Below are positions 26,374-36,047 of a stretch of 64,000 nucleotides of DNA, piece after piece (position 1 is the first letter of the stretch; each line of letters starts with the position of its first letter). Origin of the DNA: Caulobacter sp. RHG1 (GTDB lineage Bacteria > Pseudomonadota > Alphaproteobacteria > Caulobacterales > Caulobacteraceae); the NCBI RefSeq assembly GCF_013181195.1, contig NZ_SMZP01000002.1, positions 434,001 through 498,000 of the forward strand, written 5' to 3'. The translations under genes and the position numbers were made by a program. The notes beneath the pieces were generated by a model that searched no databases, was not told where the DNA came from, and was given only the letters and a program-made list of their open reading frames with translations.

Positions 26374-29364
26374 TTAGCGCTCCAGCCTGACGCGCAGTCG
26401 CCTGGCGCGTTCCTGAAATGCCGTCTCTCCTCCCTCGAGAATATCGCAGACGTGCCGGCGCATCTCCGCGTTTTCAAGTCCACCAGACAGGTAGCGGATT
26501 GGCGGCAGCTCACCAGGAGTGTGAGCACCAGCGCGCGCGACGATAATCTGATCGGCGTCGGTGTTGACCACCAGGTTAGCGTTATGGGTGACCATGATCA
26601 CCTGACGCTTCACCTTGGCTTCAATGAAGAGCTGCACCAGCTCGTCATAGATCGACTTTGGATCAAGGTTCTCCTCGGGCTGATCGATAATCAACGGACG
26701 GTCATCGGCGTCATCGAGCGCGAGGTAGAGCAGCAGAAGCACGATCCCGCGCGTGCCGGGCGACAGCTTACGGATGTCCACGCCTTCGTAGTCGATGCTG
26801 TAGCTCAGCTGAATGTGCGCGGTGCCGTAAAGCCATTTGGCAAACCGACGCAGCCAAGCGCGATAGTCCGCCTGCTGGGATTTTGGCGCGTCGGACAGAT
26901 CTAGTAATTCAGCCTGATGCGCCTGCCGAAAGCCTAGCATCGCTGAGGCCACCGCAGCCGGGTCTCCGGTTTCCCACGCTTCTTTGAGAAGGGCTTCAGC
27001 CCAAGCCTCAAGCGTTCCAACGCCCTTGAACGGGCCTGCGCGCCGCTTGTCGAACAGCCCCTCCCCCTCCTTAGCCCAACGCTGCACATCGGCGGCACGG
27101 GTGACCGAAAATGACAGCTTCTTGAGTGTGCCCGATGCGGCGCCGAGACGATCCATCAGAGGGCGGTAAAGCTCTTGAAGAACTTGTTCCTCGCCGACGA
27201 TCGCATTGAAAATCCGAGAATAGGCCGCTTCACGATCGATCTGCAGCTGCACAATGCGCTCGTCTGCGGCCTCACAGTCGGCGAGCGACGTACGAAGCCG
27301 AGCTAAGGCGGCGTTTTCGTCACCGATCTTGGCGGTCATTTGCCGAAGACGTGTCGCCGTATCGGTATCGATGTTGATCAGCCGCTGGATCCGCCCGACC
27401 TCGGCCTCCAACAATCCCAAGGAGCTCTGCTTCAGGTCAGCGTCCTCAGCGAGGTAGGATTCCTGAACGTCGGCCTTCGGTTGCTGCGCCTGGCCGCGCC
27501 ATAGACCAACCTGCTTGTCCGCGTGCGCCAGTTTCTCCAGCAGAGTGATGTCGACATCCCCTAGATAGGTCTGCTTGAAAGCATCCCACTGTTCATCCCC
27601 TAGCTTAGCGCCAGCGAAGGTCTGTTTGGCCGTTCGGAGAGCCATTGGAGACCGGTTGGTTCGGAAATCGGATACGTCGTTTTGAAGCGACCTCAATGTT
27701 TGAGCTTCGAGGGACCAGAGACGAATCTGAGTGCGAACATGGTCGGCGGCCTCGGCCAAAGTGTTTAACCGCGCCACCCGCTCGGCGCCGCCTGTTGAAA
27801 CCAGCGCGTCCCGGCCCTTGATGTAGCCCGCGATCAACTGCTCTTTCTGAGTGATCTGAGATTTGAATCCGGCGACCTGGGACTGCTTCTCACGTTCGAT
27901 GCCGATCTGGTCGGAGAGAGCGGCGATCGCCTCTTCATCCCGCACACGGCTGTCACTGAGCACCGTTGTGCGAAGGTCCCGAAGTTCCGCGAAATCCGTC
28001 GTACCGTCGCGCTCCAGCGGCGAATGAGCCTCGAAGATCACCCGCTCGATCTCGCTGATCAGATCGTCTCTAAGGCCATCGGCCGAACACAGCTCTTCGA
28101 CGAATTTCTGAGAGAGATAGCGTGCGCGCGGGTACAATGAGGGATCCGCGTCTTTGTCGATTAGGGACCGGGTCGATGGCTCGCCGGTTTCCCACACAAG
28201 TCGAACCCCCGCGCCTGTCAGATGCTCGCGCGCCCTGACGAGAAACGACGCGTTGCTCAGGCGGTCTGAAGTGGCGTCGCAACCTGCCGCGATCGCATCG
28301 GCAAGGGCCGTCTTTCCAGATCCGCGAGCGCCGATAACCGCTACGAGGCCTGGGTTAAGGGGAAGGTTCGGGGTCGTGGCCCAAGCCGCGCCGGTTACCT
28401 CCACGCGAGAGATCACCCGCGCGGGAGTGGCGCGGAAAGGCGGCTGCGCCCCCACATATGCGCGCCCCGCCGGATCGATACAGGCCTGACGTAACGCGTC
28501 GAATTCCAGCCCGCCTTTCACCCAGGAGTAGCGCTCGCCAAAGGGCTTGCCGACACTTGCGGTGTCATGCGCGTCACTGCCGTGCAGGCAAGGCTTGCAG
28601 CCGTCGTAACGCTCGCGCAGTTGCTCCGCGCTCATGCCTGGCTTTCGACCTAGCCAAAAATCCCGCTGACCTGGACTGCTGGCGAAGATGACATGGGCGA
28701 ACTTCTCGATCTCCTGGCGGAGGGTGGCGTCGGCGGCCTCGCGGATCCCCGATGTCCCATCGGTTTCCGCGCCCGCGACGGCGACTAGAATGTTGGCCTT
28801 AGCCCAATCGCTGCGGGCGAACTCCTCGCGCAGCTTTCCGAAATTGACTTTGAACTGCGAAGCCCCGTGCCGGAATGCGGCCTGGTCGTCCACGATCTCC
28901 GGTTTAGATTTTCGACCCAGCTTGATCAGGTCCGCCCGCGTGCAAGACAGATGATCGCCGTGCGCCTCGAAGCGCAGTCGGCCTAGGAATCGCTCAATCT
29001 CCTGAACATGATCAGGATCCTCGGGACTGACGAGCAAATGGAGGTTGGTCCAGCGCTCCTTGACCGTGGCGACATCCAAGCGCAGCTCTACGTTCGGAAA
29101 GACGAGACCCACATCGGGCAATCGCCCATCTCGGCGCTGGGCATCCACCACGCGCTGATAGGTTTCGACGCCATAGTAGTCTGTGACGGCGACGGCTCGA
29201 ATAACCGGTGTCGCTGTCTCCAGGGCGGTGAGGTAGTCCGCCCAGGCGTCGGGGCCTTTGAACTGGTCATTGAATAGCGTTCCTGGAGCATGGATGTGCG
29301 GCTCCCATCGACGCCAAAGCGAGCCAGCATCGGTCTGATCGGGCGCCCGTTCGATCGTACTCAA
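26374..29364 (-). CDS. TrlF-type PHP/AAA ATPase
   Basis: 996 residues. The N-terminal PHP-like domain shows RWEPHIHAPGTLFNDQF, VTDYYGVETY, FPNVELRL and GSDAHDTAS, with metal-binding His/Asp. Then an ABC/SMC-type ATPase: Walker A GARGSGKT near residue 346, long coiled-coil (~470-720), and a C-terminal signature KLSPGTRG with Walker B PLIIDQPEENLDP (~890) and the switch His in MVTHNANLVV. This architecture occurs in phage-defence and RNA-repair contexts; TrlF naming is from recognition of the N-terminal motif. Convergent with the nuclease at 24828. Confidence 0.8.
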   Translation of the reverse strand: MSTIERAPDQTDAGSLWRRWEPHIHAPGTLFNDQFKGPDAWADYLTALETATPVIRAVAVTDYYGVETYQRVVDAQRRDGRLPDVGLVFPNVELRLDVATVKERWTNLHLLVSPEDPDHVQEIERFLGRLRFEAHGDHLSCTRADLIKLGRKSKPEIVDDQAAFRHGASQFKVNFGKLREEFARSDWAKANILVAVAGAETDGTSGIREAADATLRQEIEKFAHVIFASSPGQRDFWLGRKPGMSAEQLRERYDGCKPCLHGSDAHDTASVGKPFGERYSWVKGGLEFDALRQACIDPAGRAYVGAQPPFRATPARVISRVEVTGAAWATTPNLPLNPGLVAVIGARGSGKTALADAIAAGCDATSDRLSNASFLVRAREHLTGAGVRLVWETGEPSTRSLIDKDADPSLYPRARYLSQKFVEELCSADGLRDDLISEIERVIFEAHSPLERDGTTDFAELRDLRTTVLSDSRVRDEEAIAALSDQIGIEREKQSQVAGFKSQITQKEQLIAGYIKGRDALVSTGGAERVARLNTLAEAADHVRTQIRLWSLEAQTLRSLQNDVSDFRTNRSPMALRTAKQTFAGAKLGDEQWDAFKQTYLGDVDITLLEKLAHADKQVGLWRGQAQQPKADVQESYLAEDADLKQSSLGLLEAEVGRIQRLINIDTDTATRLRQMTAKIGDENAALARLRTSLADCEAADERIVQLQIDREAAYSRIFNAIVGEEQVLQELYRPLMDRLGAASGTLKKLSFSVTRAADVQRWAKEGEGLFDKRRAGPFKGVGTLEAWAEALLKEAWETGDPAAVASAMLGFRQAHQAELLDLSDAPKSQQADYRAWLRRFAKWLYGTAHIQLSYSIDYEGVDIRKLSPGTRGIVLLLLYLALDDADDRPLIIDQPEENLDPKSIYDELVQLFIEAKVKRQVIMVTHNANLVVNTDADQIIVARAGAHTPGELPPIRYLSGGLENAEMRRHVCDILEGGETAFQERARRLRVRLER

Positions 29365-29524
29365 TGGTCTTACCCCGTCGGTCGAAAGTCTCGTGCAGGA
29401 CGGTAAAGCTACACCGCTCGCCCCGGTAGCAAAGATCTTAGATCACCAGTTTGAGGAGCCCAGCACAAACAGGTCGATTGGTGCTGCGCAACTGCGAAGC
29501 CGCCCGGGTTCTCGATGACCATGT

Positions 29525-29938
29525 CTATCCGGCATCAGCCTCGGCTTCGCTGAGCACTTCAGTTCGCAGCAGCCGCCCCGACGAAAGTCGTCGCGACAGC
29601 GCTTCAAGGAACCCGGCGTATCGCTCCTGCCCCTTGATGTTCTGAGCCCGCTGATCGCCTGACGCCAGGCTTGGCGTCGCCGTCAACCAGGCCTTCACGA
29701 ACAGTGCGACGGCCTCGTTGGAGATGGTGACATCTCGCGCCAGCCGCTCCATCTCGCGGGTCATTCGATCGAGACGACGACTGACCGCGGCCTCGGCCGC
29801 CTCATCCCCATCAGGCGACAGGTAAGAGGCCAAGGCCGCTTGAGTGATCTCGGATTTCGACCGCTTCATCCGCCGCGCCGCGGCGTCAAGCGCCAGCGAC
29901 AGGTCGCGCGACAGGAAGACCTTCGTCTGAACCTTCAT
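29525..29938 (-). CDS. CopG-like ribbon-helix-helix protein of the conjugation module
   Basis: 137 residues. The N-terminus is a ribbon-helix-helix (KVFLSRDLSLALDAAARRMK; RSKSEITQAALASYL), followed by a helical region. It overlaps traG by 4 nt, and in related elements this gene lies between traG and trbB, so it likely helps regulate transfer genes or bind oriT. The 160 nt to the TrlF gene hold no other feature. Confidence 0.82.
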   Translation of the reverse strand: MKVQTKVFLSRDLSLALDAAARRMKRSKSEITQAALASYLSPDGDEAAEAAVSRRLDRMTREMERLARDVTISNEAVALFVKAWLTATPSLASGDQRAQNIKGQERYAGFLEALSRRLSSGRLLRTEVLSEAEADAG

Positions 29939-31890
29939 AGCGGGATGCCGTCATCTGGATCCATCGCCGCGATCCGAGCCGCGGCGCGGAACCGGCGCGA
30001 CTGCTCAGCCTGGATGGTGTCGTCGACATCGAGGTCCTGATCGACGTCCGGTCCAGCTGGCTCGCTCGCAGGTACCTCCTTCACCGGCGCATCCAGTTCA
30101 GGTTCAATCTTGAGCCCGCCCTCATCGGTCTCGGTCGCAACGCGACGCCGCGCCTCATCCTCGGCGACCACGACCGAGACCCAGTCCGAAAGCGAAGTTG
30201 GCAGCAGTATTGCCGGCTCCTGCGGCGGCTTGCCGACACGAGACTGCAACTCGCGATCCAGGTAATAGCGCACCTTCGTGGCCCGGATGGGCGCGACCCC
30301 GGACACCTGCACGATCGCCTCGTCCGCCGACAGCTGCATCACCTCGCCAGGCGTGAGCAGGGGTCGCGCCGTTTCCTGACGGCTGACCATCAAGTGACCA
30401 AGCCAGGGTGACAGTCGATGGCCGGCGTAGTTTTTCATCGCCCGCATCTCGGTGGCGGTGCCAAGGCTGTCGCTGATCCGTCGCGCCGTGCGCTCGTCGT
30501 TTGTCGAGAACGCGACCCGAACGTGGCAGTTATCGAGGATGGAATTGTTCTCGCCGTACGCCTTGGCGATCTGGTTCAGGCTTTGAGCGATCAGGAAGGC
30601 CTTGATGCGGTACCCGGCCATGAACGCCATCGCCTGCTCAAAGAAATCGAGCCGTCCGAGCGCCGGAAACTCGTCGAGCATCAGCAGCAGCTGAGGCCGA
30701 TGCCGGGCCGACTCCAGCCCCTCGGTAAGACGTCGACCGATCTGATTGAGGATCAGACGGATAAGCGGCCGCGTCCGACTGATATCCGAGGGCGGCACCA
30801 CCAGGTAGAGCGTGACGGGCCGTCCCGGGGCGACGAGGTCGTCGATCCGCCAATCGCACCGGGAGGTCACGGCCGAAGCGATCGGATCTCGATAGAGACC
30901 CAGGAAGCTCATCGCGGTGCTGAGGACCCCTGATCTTTCGTTCTCGCTTTTGTTCAGCAGCTCTCGCGCTGCGCTGGCGACGACGGGGTGGACCCGGTCG
31001 CCAAGATGCGGGGTCGCCATCATCGCCCGCAGGGTCGCCTCAATGGTGCGCTTGGGGTCGGCGAGAAAGTTGGCGACGCCAGCCAGGGTCTTGTCCGGCT
31101 CGGCATAGAGGACGTGGAGAATGGCTCCGACCAAGAGGCTGTGGCTGGTCTTGTCCCAATGGCTGCGTCGCTCCAGGGCGCCATCGGGGTCGACCAGGAT
31201 GTCGGCGATATTCTGAACATCGCGAACTTCGGTGGGGCCGCGCCGGACTTCCAGCAGGGGGTTGTAGGCGCTGGATTTTGGGTTGGTCGGGTCGAACAGC
31301 AGGACCGCTCCGACCTTGGCCCGACAGGCCGCGGTCAGCTCCCAGTTCTCGCCCTTGATATCGTGCACAACGGCAGAGCCGGGCCAGGTCAAAAGTGTCG
31401 GGACGACTAGGCCCACACCCTTGCCCGAGCGCGTCGGGGCAAAGCACAGGATATGCTCGGGACCATCATGGCGTAGGTAGTGCTGGCCAAGGCGCCCCAG
31501 GACCACACCGTCCTGACCGAGCAGGTTCGCCGCCCTCGCCTCACCTTCCGTCGCCCACCGCGCTGAGCCGTAGGTCGTGACTTTCTTGGCTTCGCGGGCG
31601 CGCCAGATCGACATGCCGATGGCGACGAAGACAGCGGCCATCGTTCCGCCAGCCGCCATGAACGCGCCGCGCGCGAACACATCGGGGGCATAGGCGTCGA
31701 AGACGAACCACCAAAAGAAGAAGGCCGGTGGCGGATAGACGGGCCATGTCCCGAGGTAAAACCACGGTGGTCCAAGCTGCGGTTGAAACCCCAACCGCCA
31801 CGCTGTCCACTCCGTCGCCAGCCACACGCCAGCAATGGCCAGAAGGCCGACGACCAGGATCTGGCCCCAGAGAATTTTCGTTCCACTCAT
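29935..31890 (-). CDS. traG: TraG/VirD4 coupling protein
   Basis: 651 residues: two N-terminal membrane spans (VVGLLAIAGVWLATEW; FMAAGGTMAAVFVAIGMSIW), Walker A APTRSGKG at about 151-158, TGSARW-like TTYGSARW upstream, and Walker B LLLMLDEFPALGRL. It delivers the relaxase-DNA complex to the Trb channel. Lies 15 nt after the relaxase gene. Confidence 0.95.
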   Translation of the reverse strand: MSGTKILWGQILVVGLLAIAGVWLATEWTAWRLGFQPQLGPPWFYLGTWPVYPPPAFFFWWFVFDAYAPDVFARGAFMAAGGTMAAVFVAIGMSIWRAREAKKVTTYGSARWATEGEARAANLLGQDGVVLGRLGQHYLRHDGPEHILCFAPTRSGKGVGLVVPTLLTWPGSAVVHDIKGENWELTAACRAKVGAVLLFDPTNPKSSAYNPLLEVRRGPTEVRDVQNIADILVDPDGALERRSHWDKTSHSLLVGAILHVLYAEPDKTLAGVANFLADPKRTIEATLRAMMATPHLGDRVHPVVASAARELLNKSENERSGVLSTAMSFLGLYRDPIASAVTSRCDWRIDDLVAPGRPVTLYLVVPPSDISRTRPLIRLILNQIGRRLTEGLESARHRPQLLLMLDEFPALGRLDFFEQAMAFMAGYRIKAFLIAQSLNQIAKAYGENNSILDNCHVRVAFSTNDERTARRISDSLGTATEMRAMKNYAGHRLSPWLGHLMVSRQETARPLLTPGEVMQLSADEAIVQVSGVAPIRATKVRYYLDRELQSRVGKPPQEPAILLPTSLSDWVSVVVAEDEARRRVATETDEGGLKIEPELDAPVKEVPASEPAGPDVDQDLDVDDTIQAEQSRRFRAAARIAAMDPDDGIPL

Positions 31891-31905
31891 GGAGATGGCT
31901 CACAT

Positions 31906-33618
31906 TCAAAGCCCTCTCCCCCGCTTGCGACCGAGCGCCCAGTCGACCCCTCCGCCCGGGGTCATCGTTCCCTTCACCTCCTGCCCGAGGCGGTCTTCCA
32001 AGGCCCTGGTCCAGGGCACGAGCTGGAAGCCAAGTCCGTCGTCGATCATGGCGAACCGACCCGACGCCAAGTCGAACCGGCGCTGGTAGACGCCCTGGAC
32101 GCCGTCGCCGATTTTGGCGTCGTTGAGGGTCGCGCCCGTCTCGGTTCGGATGTTCGCGGCGATGCGTTCCAGCTCCTGCGACCGAAGCGTCCCGAGCAGC
32201 CCCGCCCGGGGTCGCCCGAGCCGGTCGGCTAGCCCCAGCCGCTGCAGGTGCGCGCGCCGCGCATCCAACGCGACGCGGACCTCCTGTCCGAAGCCATGGC
32301 CAGCCAGCGACGCCGGGTCCTTGACGACCAGTTGGCGGTCCAGCCAGGTGGCGCCCGAGGCGGTCACCTGCTTTTCGATGGTCAGGTCGGCGCGATGCGC
32401 CAGCTCCAAGGAGGGCTTTTCTCCCTCGATGACACGCTGGCGGATTTCGACGATGCCGCCGATGGGCGTGTCACCCGCCGCGCCGAGATCGCGCAAGCGG
32501 ACGTGGTACAGCCGGCCGTCCACAGCATCGACGACGACATAGGCCTGCCCGGTCAGTTCGTCATGCAACCCACGATCGGCAAGCCGACCCAGCAAAGGCG
32601 CCTCCAGGCGCTCGCCGCGGATCTGCAAGTCTGTCGCGTCACGCTCGCCGCGCCAGGCGCGATGGAGGGTCTTGATGATGTCGCCGCGCTCTCCAAGGGC
32701 GCGAAGCCTCGCCTCGATGTCGTCGTCTAGCCGCCATTGTCCGCCATGCTCCGAGGCCAGGCCGAGTTTTTGCAGAAAGCGCGCTCGCCCGATAAGCCTT
32801 GGCGGGACAGAATCCACTCCGCCAGGATCGGCGCGCAGGTCGACCAGATCTTCCGCGTTCAAACGATCGCGAAGCTGGCGGTCCAGGCTCGTCCAGCGCT
32901 CGGCTTCGACCTCCCTGTCCAGACTTGCGGCCAGCTCGGCCGGCGTCCTGGGTCCCAGCTCGATGGACACCAGCGCTTCGGCGCGCCGGCGCATGCCCTC
33001 GCTGATGTAGTCACGGTCTATGACCAGGTCGCGACCATCCTCGCCGACACCCCGGACCAGGACGTGGACATGAGGATGTTCGGTGTTCCAGTGATCGACC
33101 GCGACCCAGTCCAGTCGGGTGTTCAGGTCCTTCTCGGCCTGCGCCATCAACTCCCGGGTCGTGGCGCGCAGGTCGGCGAGCGCCGCGCCATCCTCAGGCG
33201 AGACAATAAATCGGAAATGGTGCCGGTCATGCTCGCAGCGTTCGGCGAAGGCGCCGTGGTCGGCCGGCCCTTCGCGATCGAACATTTCCGCCGGGGTGCC
33301 GTCCCTGGTGACGCCTTCTCGCCGCAAGTACCGCAGGTGCATGGCCAGCGGCGCCGCGCGATAGCGCGCGCCGCCGTGGCGAACGATACGGGCCTTGATG
33401 ACGACCCTGCGATTGGACGCGAAGGATCGGCGCCCAGCATCCCGTCCTCGGCCCGATCGCCGCACGCGCGCCTCGCCCTTCACATCAAACGCGCCCAGCC
33501 CGGTCTTACGCGAAGCCGCCAGCACCTCGTGTACGAAACTGCGGGCGCGCGGCAGGCTTCCAGCACCGCGATCGCCGATCCGGCCCAATCGAAGGAAAAA
33601 CGCCTCGTCGTCAGACAT
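31906..33618 (-). CDS. rlxS: DUF3363-type relaxase (VirD2-like)
   Basis: 570 residues from ATG 33618 (an upstream TTG would add three residues). The N-terminal relaxase domain has KARIVRHGGARYRAAPLAMH, then the histidine motif DHWNTEHPHVHVLVRG near residue 175; a DUF3363 C-terminal region follows with a region near LDRQLVVKDPASLAGHGFG. It would nick oriT and lead single-stranded DNA into the recipient. First of the relaxase-traG-copG genes. Confidence 0.9.
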   Translation of the reverse strand: MSDDEAFFLRLGRIGDRGAGSLPRARSFVHEVLAASRKTGLGAFDVKGEARVRRSGRGRDAGRRSFASNRRVVIKARIVRHGGARYRAAPLAMHLRYLRREGVTRDGTPAEMFDREGPADHGAFAERCEHDRHHFRFIVSPEDGAALADLRATTRELMAQAEKDLNTRLDWVAVDHWNTEHPHVHVLVRGVGEDGRDLVIDRDYISEGMRRRAEALVSIELGPRTPAELAASLDREVEAERWTSLDRQLRDRLNAEDLVDLRADPGGVDSVPPRLIGRARFLQKLGLASEHGGQWRLDDDIEARLRALGERGDIIKTLHRAWRGERDATDLQIRGERLEAPLLGRLADRGLHDELTGQAYVVVDAVDGRLYHVRLRDLGAAGDTPIGGIVEIRQRVIEGEKPSLELAHRADLTIEKQVTASGATWLDRQLVVKDPASLAGHGFGQEVRVALDARRAHLQRLGLADRLGRPRAGLLGTLRSQELERIAANIRTETGATLNDAKIGDGVQGVYQRRFDLASGRFAMIDDGLGFQLVPWTRALEDRLGQEVKGTMTPGGGVDWALGRKRGRGL

Positions 33619-33637
33619 CGCGGTCAACCCCCGCTAA

Positions 33638-33754
33638 GGTCCCGGATAACGGGTTGAAAAAGCGGGAAAACTCTTGGACTCCGGGACCTGAGCCGCTTGG
33701 CAGGTCCCGGAAATTCTTCAACACCATCAAGGCCATGGACCCAAAGGGTCCCGG
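33638..33754. other. Palindrome-rich region upstream of relaxase, candidate oriT
   Basis: A perfect 10-bp inverted repeat CCGGGACCTG/CAGGTCCCGG (33681-33690, 33701-33710) lies inside a second pair GTTGAA/TTCAAC (33653-33658, 33717-33722). The octamer GGTCCCGG recurs at 33638-33645, 33703-33710 and 33747-33754, and GGACCC-AAA-GGGTCC forms a small hairpin at 33737-33751. Position directly before the relaxase gene and the nested repeats fit an oriT or an autoregulatory operator; no nick site can be named. Confidence 0.5.
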
Positions 33755-33846
33755 CCCTTTTATCTCGCCATCTCTCCCGCCCTGGAAATCGCGCTCCTCA
33801 AGGCTCTTCCGCGAGCCCTTCAAACCGGTCGGCGTCCTGAAGTCGA

Positions 33847-34467
33847 TCATGGCGCGACCCGCCCCGTCACACCGACGAACAGCGTTTGGGTCGTCCCCTG
33901 GTCTATCCGCTCCTGATCCGAAGCAAACAGTCCGGCCGCGCGCCAATCGATACTGCGCGGCGCATTCCAAGCCGCCGCCCCCTCACCCCAGTCCAGAATC
34001 GACCGTTCGACTCGGGCCACATAGATCAGCGTCTCGGCCGGCAATTGCCTGCGCCCATCGCGCGCCTCGGCGTATCGGCCTGGTCCTGCGTTGTAGGCGG
34101 CCAGAAAGCCATCCGCACCGAACCGGTCGTAGAGTTCTCGCAGGTAAGCCGCACCCGCCAACACATTGCTGCGTCGATCGAATGGATCCGCGCCCAACCC
34201 ATGCTCGGCGCTGAGGGCGCGCCAAGTGGCGGGCATCAGCTGCATCAACCCCATCGCGCCCTTGGGCGAGACGGCGCGCGCATCGCCCCCGCTTTCTGCG
34301 GCGATCACCGCATAGATCCAGCTGGGCGGCAGTCGAAACCGCGCCGCAGCTTCCTCGACAGCGCTGGGTATGGACATCCCCTCCCGGGCGGACACGGTCG
34401 CGCCATGCGACTTTGACAGTGGTGCGAGACAGACCACCGCCGAGACGAGGATCACGGCCCACCCCAT
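33847..34467 (-). CDS. Lytic transglycosylase of the conjugation module
   Basis: 206 residues with a signal peptide (MGWAVILVSAVVCLAPLSKS). The SLT fold shows catalytic Glu in AVIAAESGGDARAVSPKGAM, then GLMQLMPATW, NVLAGAAYLREL and FLAAYNAGPG. It opens peptidoglycan for the mating channel (VirB1-like). ATG 34467 is preferred over the longer frame to 34695, whose extra residues would bury the signal peptide. Confidence 0.88.
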   Translation of the reverse strand: MGWAVILVSAVVCLAPLSKSHGATVSAREGMSIPSAVEEAAARFRLPPSWIYAVIAAESGGDARAVSPKGAMGLMQLMPATWRALSAEHGLGADPFDRRSNVLAGAAYLRELYDRFGADGFLAAYNAGPGRYAEARDGRRQLPAETLIYVARVERSILDWGEGAAAWNAPRSIDWRAAGLFASDQERIDQGTTQTLFVGVTGRVAP

Positions 34468-34676
34468 CGGCCGTGGGGGAACGAGCTTGTGCGAAGCCCC
34501 GCCAGTCTCAAGCGTGCGACCGTGCTCGCCGCCGTCAAGGGAAGCGCGCGAGGCGCGCCGGCCCAGGGGCCGCCCTTGACCGCGGCTGCGCGCGATCGCT
34601 GTCTCGACCTTGGCCGGGACGAGGAAAGAAACGCAAAGCGGGCCGAACCAGGAAAGAGGTGGTGTGAAGGCCACGG

Positions 34677-35183
34677 TCAGCGCCCCCACGTCCAAAGCGG
34701 CGTCAGGCGGCCGACGACAGACTGGCGCGGCAAAGGTCCGAAGTAGCGTCCGTCCAGGCTGCGCGGCGCGGTGTTGAGAAGGAAGACCTCTTCGGCGCGC
34801 AGGGGGCGGCAGATCGTCGAGGGGTTCAGCAGACGGCCCGCCCGGTCGCGCTTCAGGACCGCGCCGACGTTCCTGCCGTCAATGGTCACCACGTCGTCCT
34901 GGATGCAGACGACCTGTCCCTGAACGGCGGCCACGCGCTTGATGAGCGGCACGTTGAGCGGCAGGTAACGGCGTGCGGCCATCCATCGGGCGAGCTGGAG
35001 CGGAGGCCGGACAAGCGCCAGATCGCCGACGACCGGTTGGCCGGACCCGAGCCAGTAGAAGCCCAGGGGCGCGCTACTCGTCGCGTTATAGATGAGCCGC
35101 TTGTTCGGCGGGGTCGCCAGCGGCGCCAGGATCAGAGCACAGCCGAAGCCGGCCGCCGTCATGAGGTGAAATCGAGCGGTCAT
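34677..35183 (-). CDS. traF: TraF-type S26 signal peptidase
   Basis: 168 residues: an N-terminal membrane segment, catalytic Ser in YNATSSAPLGFYWL, catalytic Lys in PLIKRVAAVQGQVV, and a final GRYFGPLPRQSVVGRLTPLW box. TraF peptidases process and cyclise TrbC-type pilin in RP4; the same is inferred here. Overlaps DUF2840 by 4 nt; 209 nt with no gene separate it from the transglycosylase. Confidence 0.9.
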   Translation of the reverse strand: MTARFHLMTAAGFGCALILAPLATPPNKRLIYNATSSAPLGFYWLGSGQPVVGDLALVRPPLQLARWMAARRYLPLNVPLIKRVAAVQGQVVCIQDDVVTIDGRNVGAVLKRDRAGRLLNPSTICRPLRAEEVFLLNTAPRSLDGRYFGPLPRQSVVGRLTPLWTWGR

Positions 35184-35638
35184 CGCGCCAATCTCCGGCG
35201 CAGGAGCCAGGCGCGATGGCGTGCGCGCTCATAGGTCCGAGGCGGTAGCCCAACGCCGATCCGGGCGCCGACATGTCGCCAATAGTCGGGTGCTACGTCG
35301 CTTGGGACGAAGCCCAGACGCTCGACGGCATCGACGGCGTCCAGCACGGCCTGGACGCGCGCCCAGCCGCTGAGGTTCAGCAGGATCTCCGCGCCCGGAG
35401 CGACGAAGGGATAGGTGGTGAAAGCCTCACCGGGCCGGACCGCGCGCAAAATGGCGATACGGGACTCGACCGTTCCGTAATCGCCGCTGCGCCAGCGCAC
35501 GAACGCAAAGACAGCCCCTGGCGCGAACACGACGACGCGACGGCGCCGATCGACGATGCGTTCGCTCGCGCTACGGCCAAAGCGGATCCAGCGCTCGATC
35601 TGTCCGTCGAGCCAGAGAAGATCGACTTGGGTGGTCAC
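35180..35638 (-). CDS. DUF2840 protein
   Basis: 152 residues (LWLDGQIERWIRFGR; VFAFVRWRSGDYGT; DYWRHVGARIGVGLPPRTYE). DUF2840 genes regularly precede traF in alphaproteobacterial integrative elements; function unknown. Overlaps the HTH gene by 4 nt. Confidence 0.85.
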   Translation of the reverse strand: MTTQVDLLWLDGQIERWIRFGRSASERIVDRRRRVVVFAPGAVFAFVRWRSGDYGTVESRIAILRAVRPGEAFTTYPFVAPGAEILLNLSGWARVQAVLDAVDAVERLGFVPSDVAPDYWRHVGARIGVGLPPRTYERARHRAWLLRRRLAR

Positions 35639-35937
35639 CGCCCGTCCTCCTCGTCGCGCGAAGTCGGCGACGCGAAGGCTGGCGCGCTCGCGGCATGGCG
35701 CTTGGCCGGCGACACGATCTGGGCGTTGGGATCGCTGGTGGACACGCGCGCGGCGCGCTCAGACCAGGCCTGCAGATCATCGAGCGTGTAGACGACCCGC
35801 CCGCCGATCTTGCGGTAGATCGGACCGGTTCCGTAGGAGCGATGCTTCTCCAGGGTCCGGTCGGACAGCCCGAGGAAGCGCGCCGCTTCCGGTGTCCTGA
35901 GATGTCGCGGTGGGCCCGCTGCGCCGTTGGCGGTCAT
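35635..35937 (-). CDS. AlpA/MerR-like helix-turn-helix protein
   Basis: 100 residues with an HTH_17-type domain: RHLRTPEAARFLGLSDRTLE and IYRKIGGRVVYTLDDLQAW. Such small proteins act as excision or transfer regulators in integrative elements. The last third is low-complexity. First of the HTH-DUF2840-traF group. Confidence 0.85.
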   Translation of the reverse strand: MTANGAAGPPRHLRTPEAARFLGLSDRTLEKHRSYGTGPIYRKIGGRVVYTLDDLQAWSERAARVSTSDPNAQIVSPAKRHAASAPAFASPTSRDEEDGR

Positions 35938-36047
35938 GGCGTATCCTCGGCGACGCGCGGATACGGCCGGCGTCGTTCGGATAGGCTGGCGGACGATCGG
36001 CGCCTGGGGGGATGACGAAGACCGCCTCCCCTGTTTTCGTCACCCCC

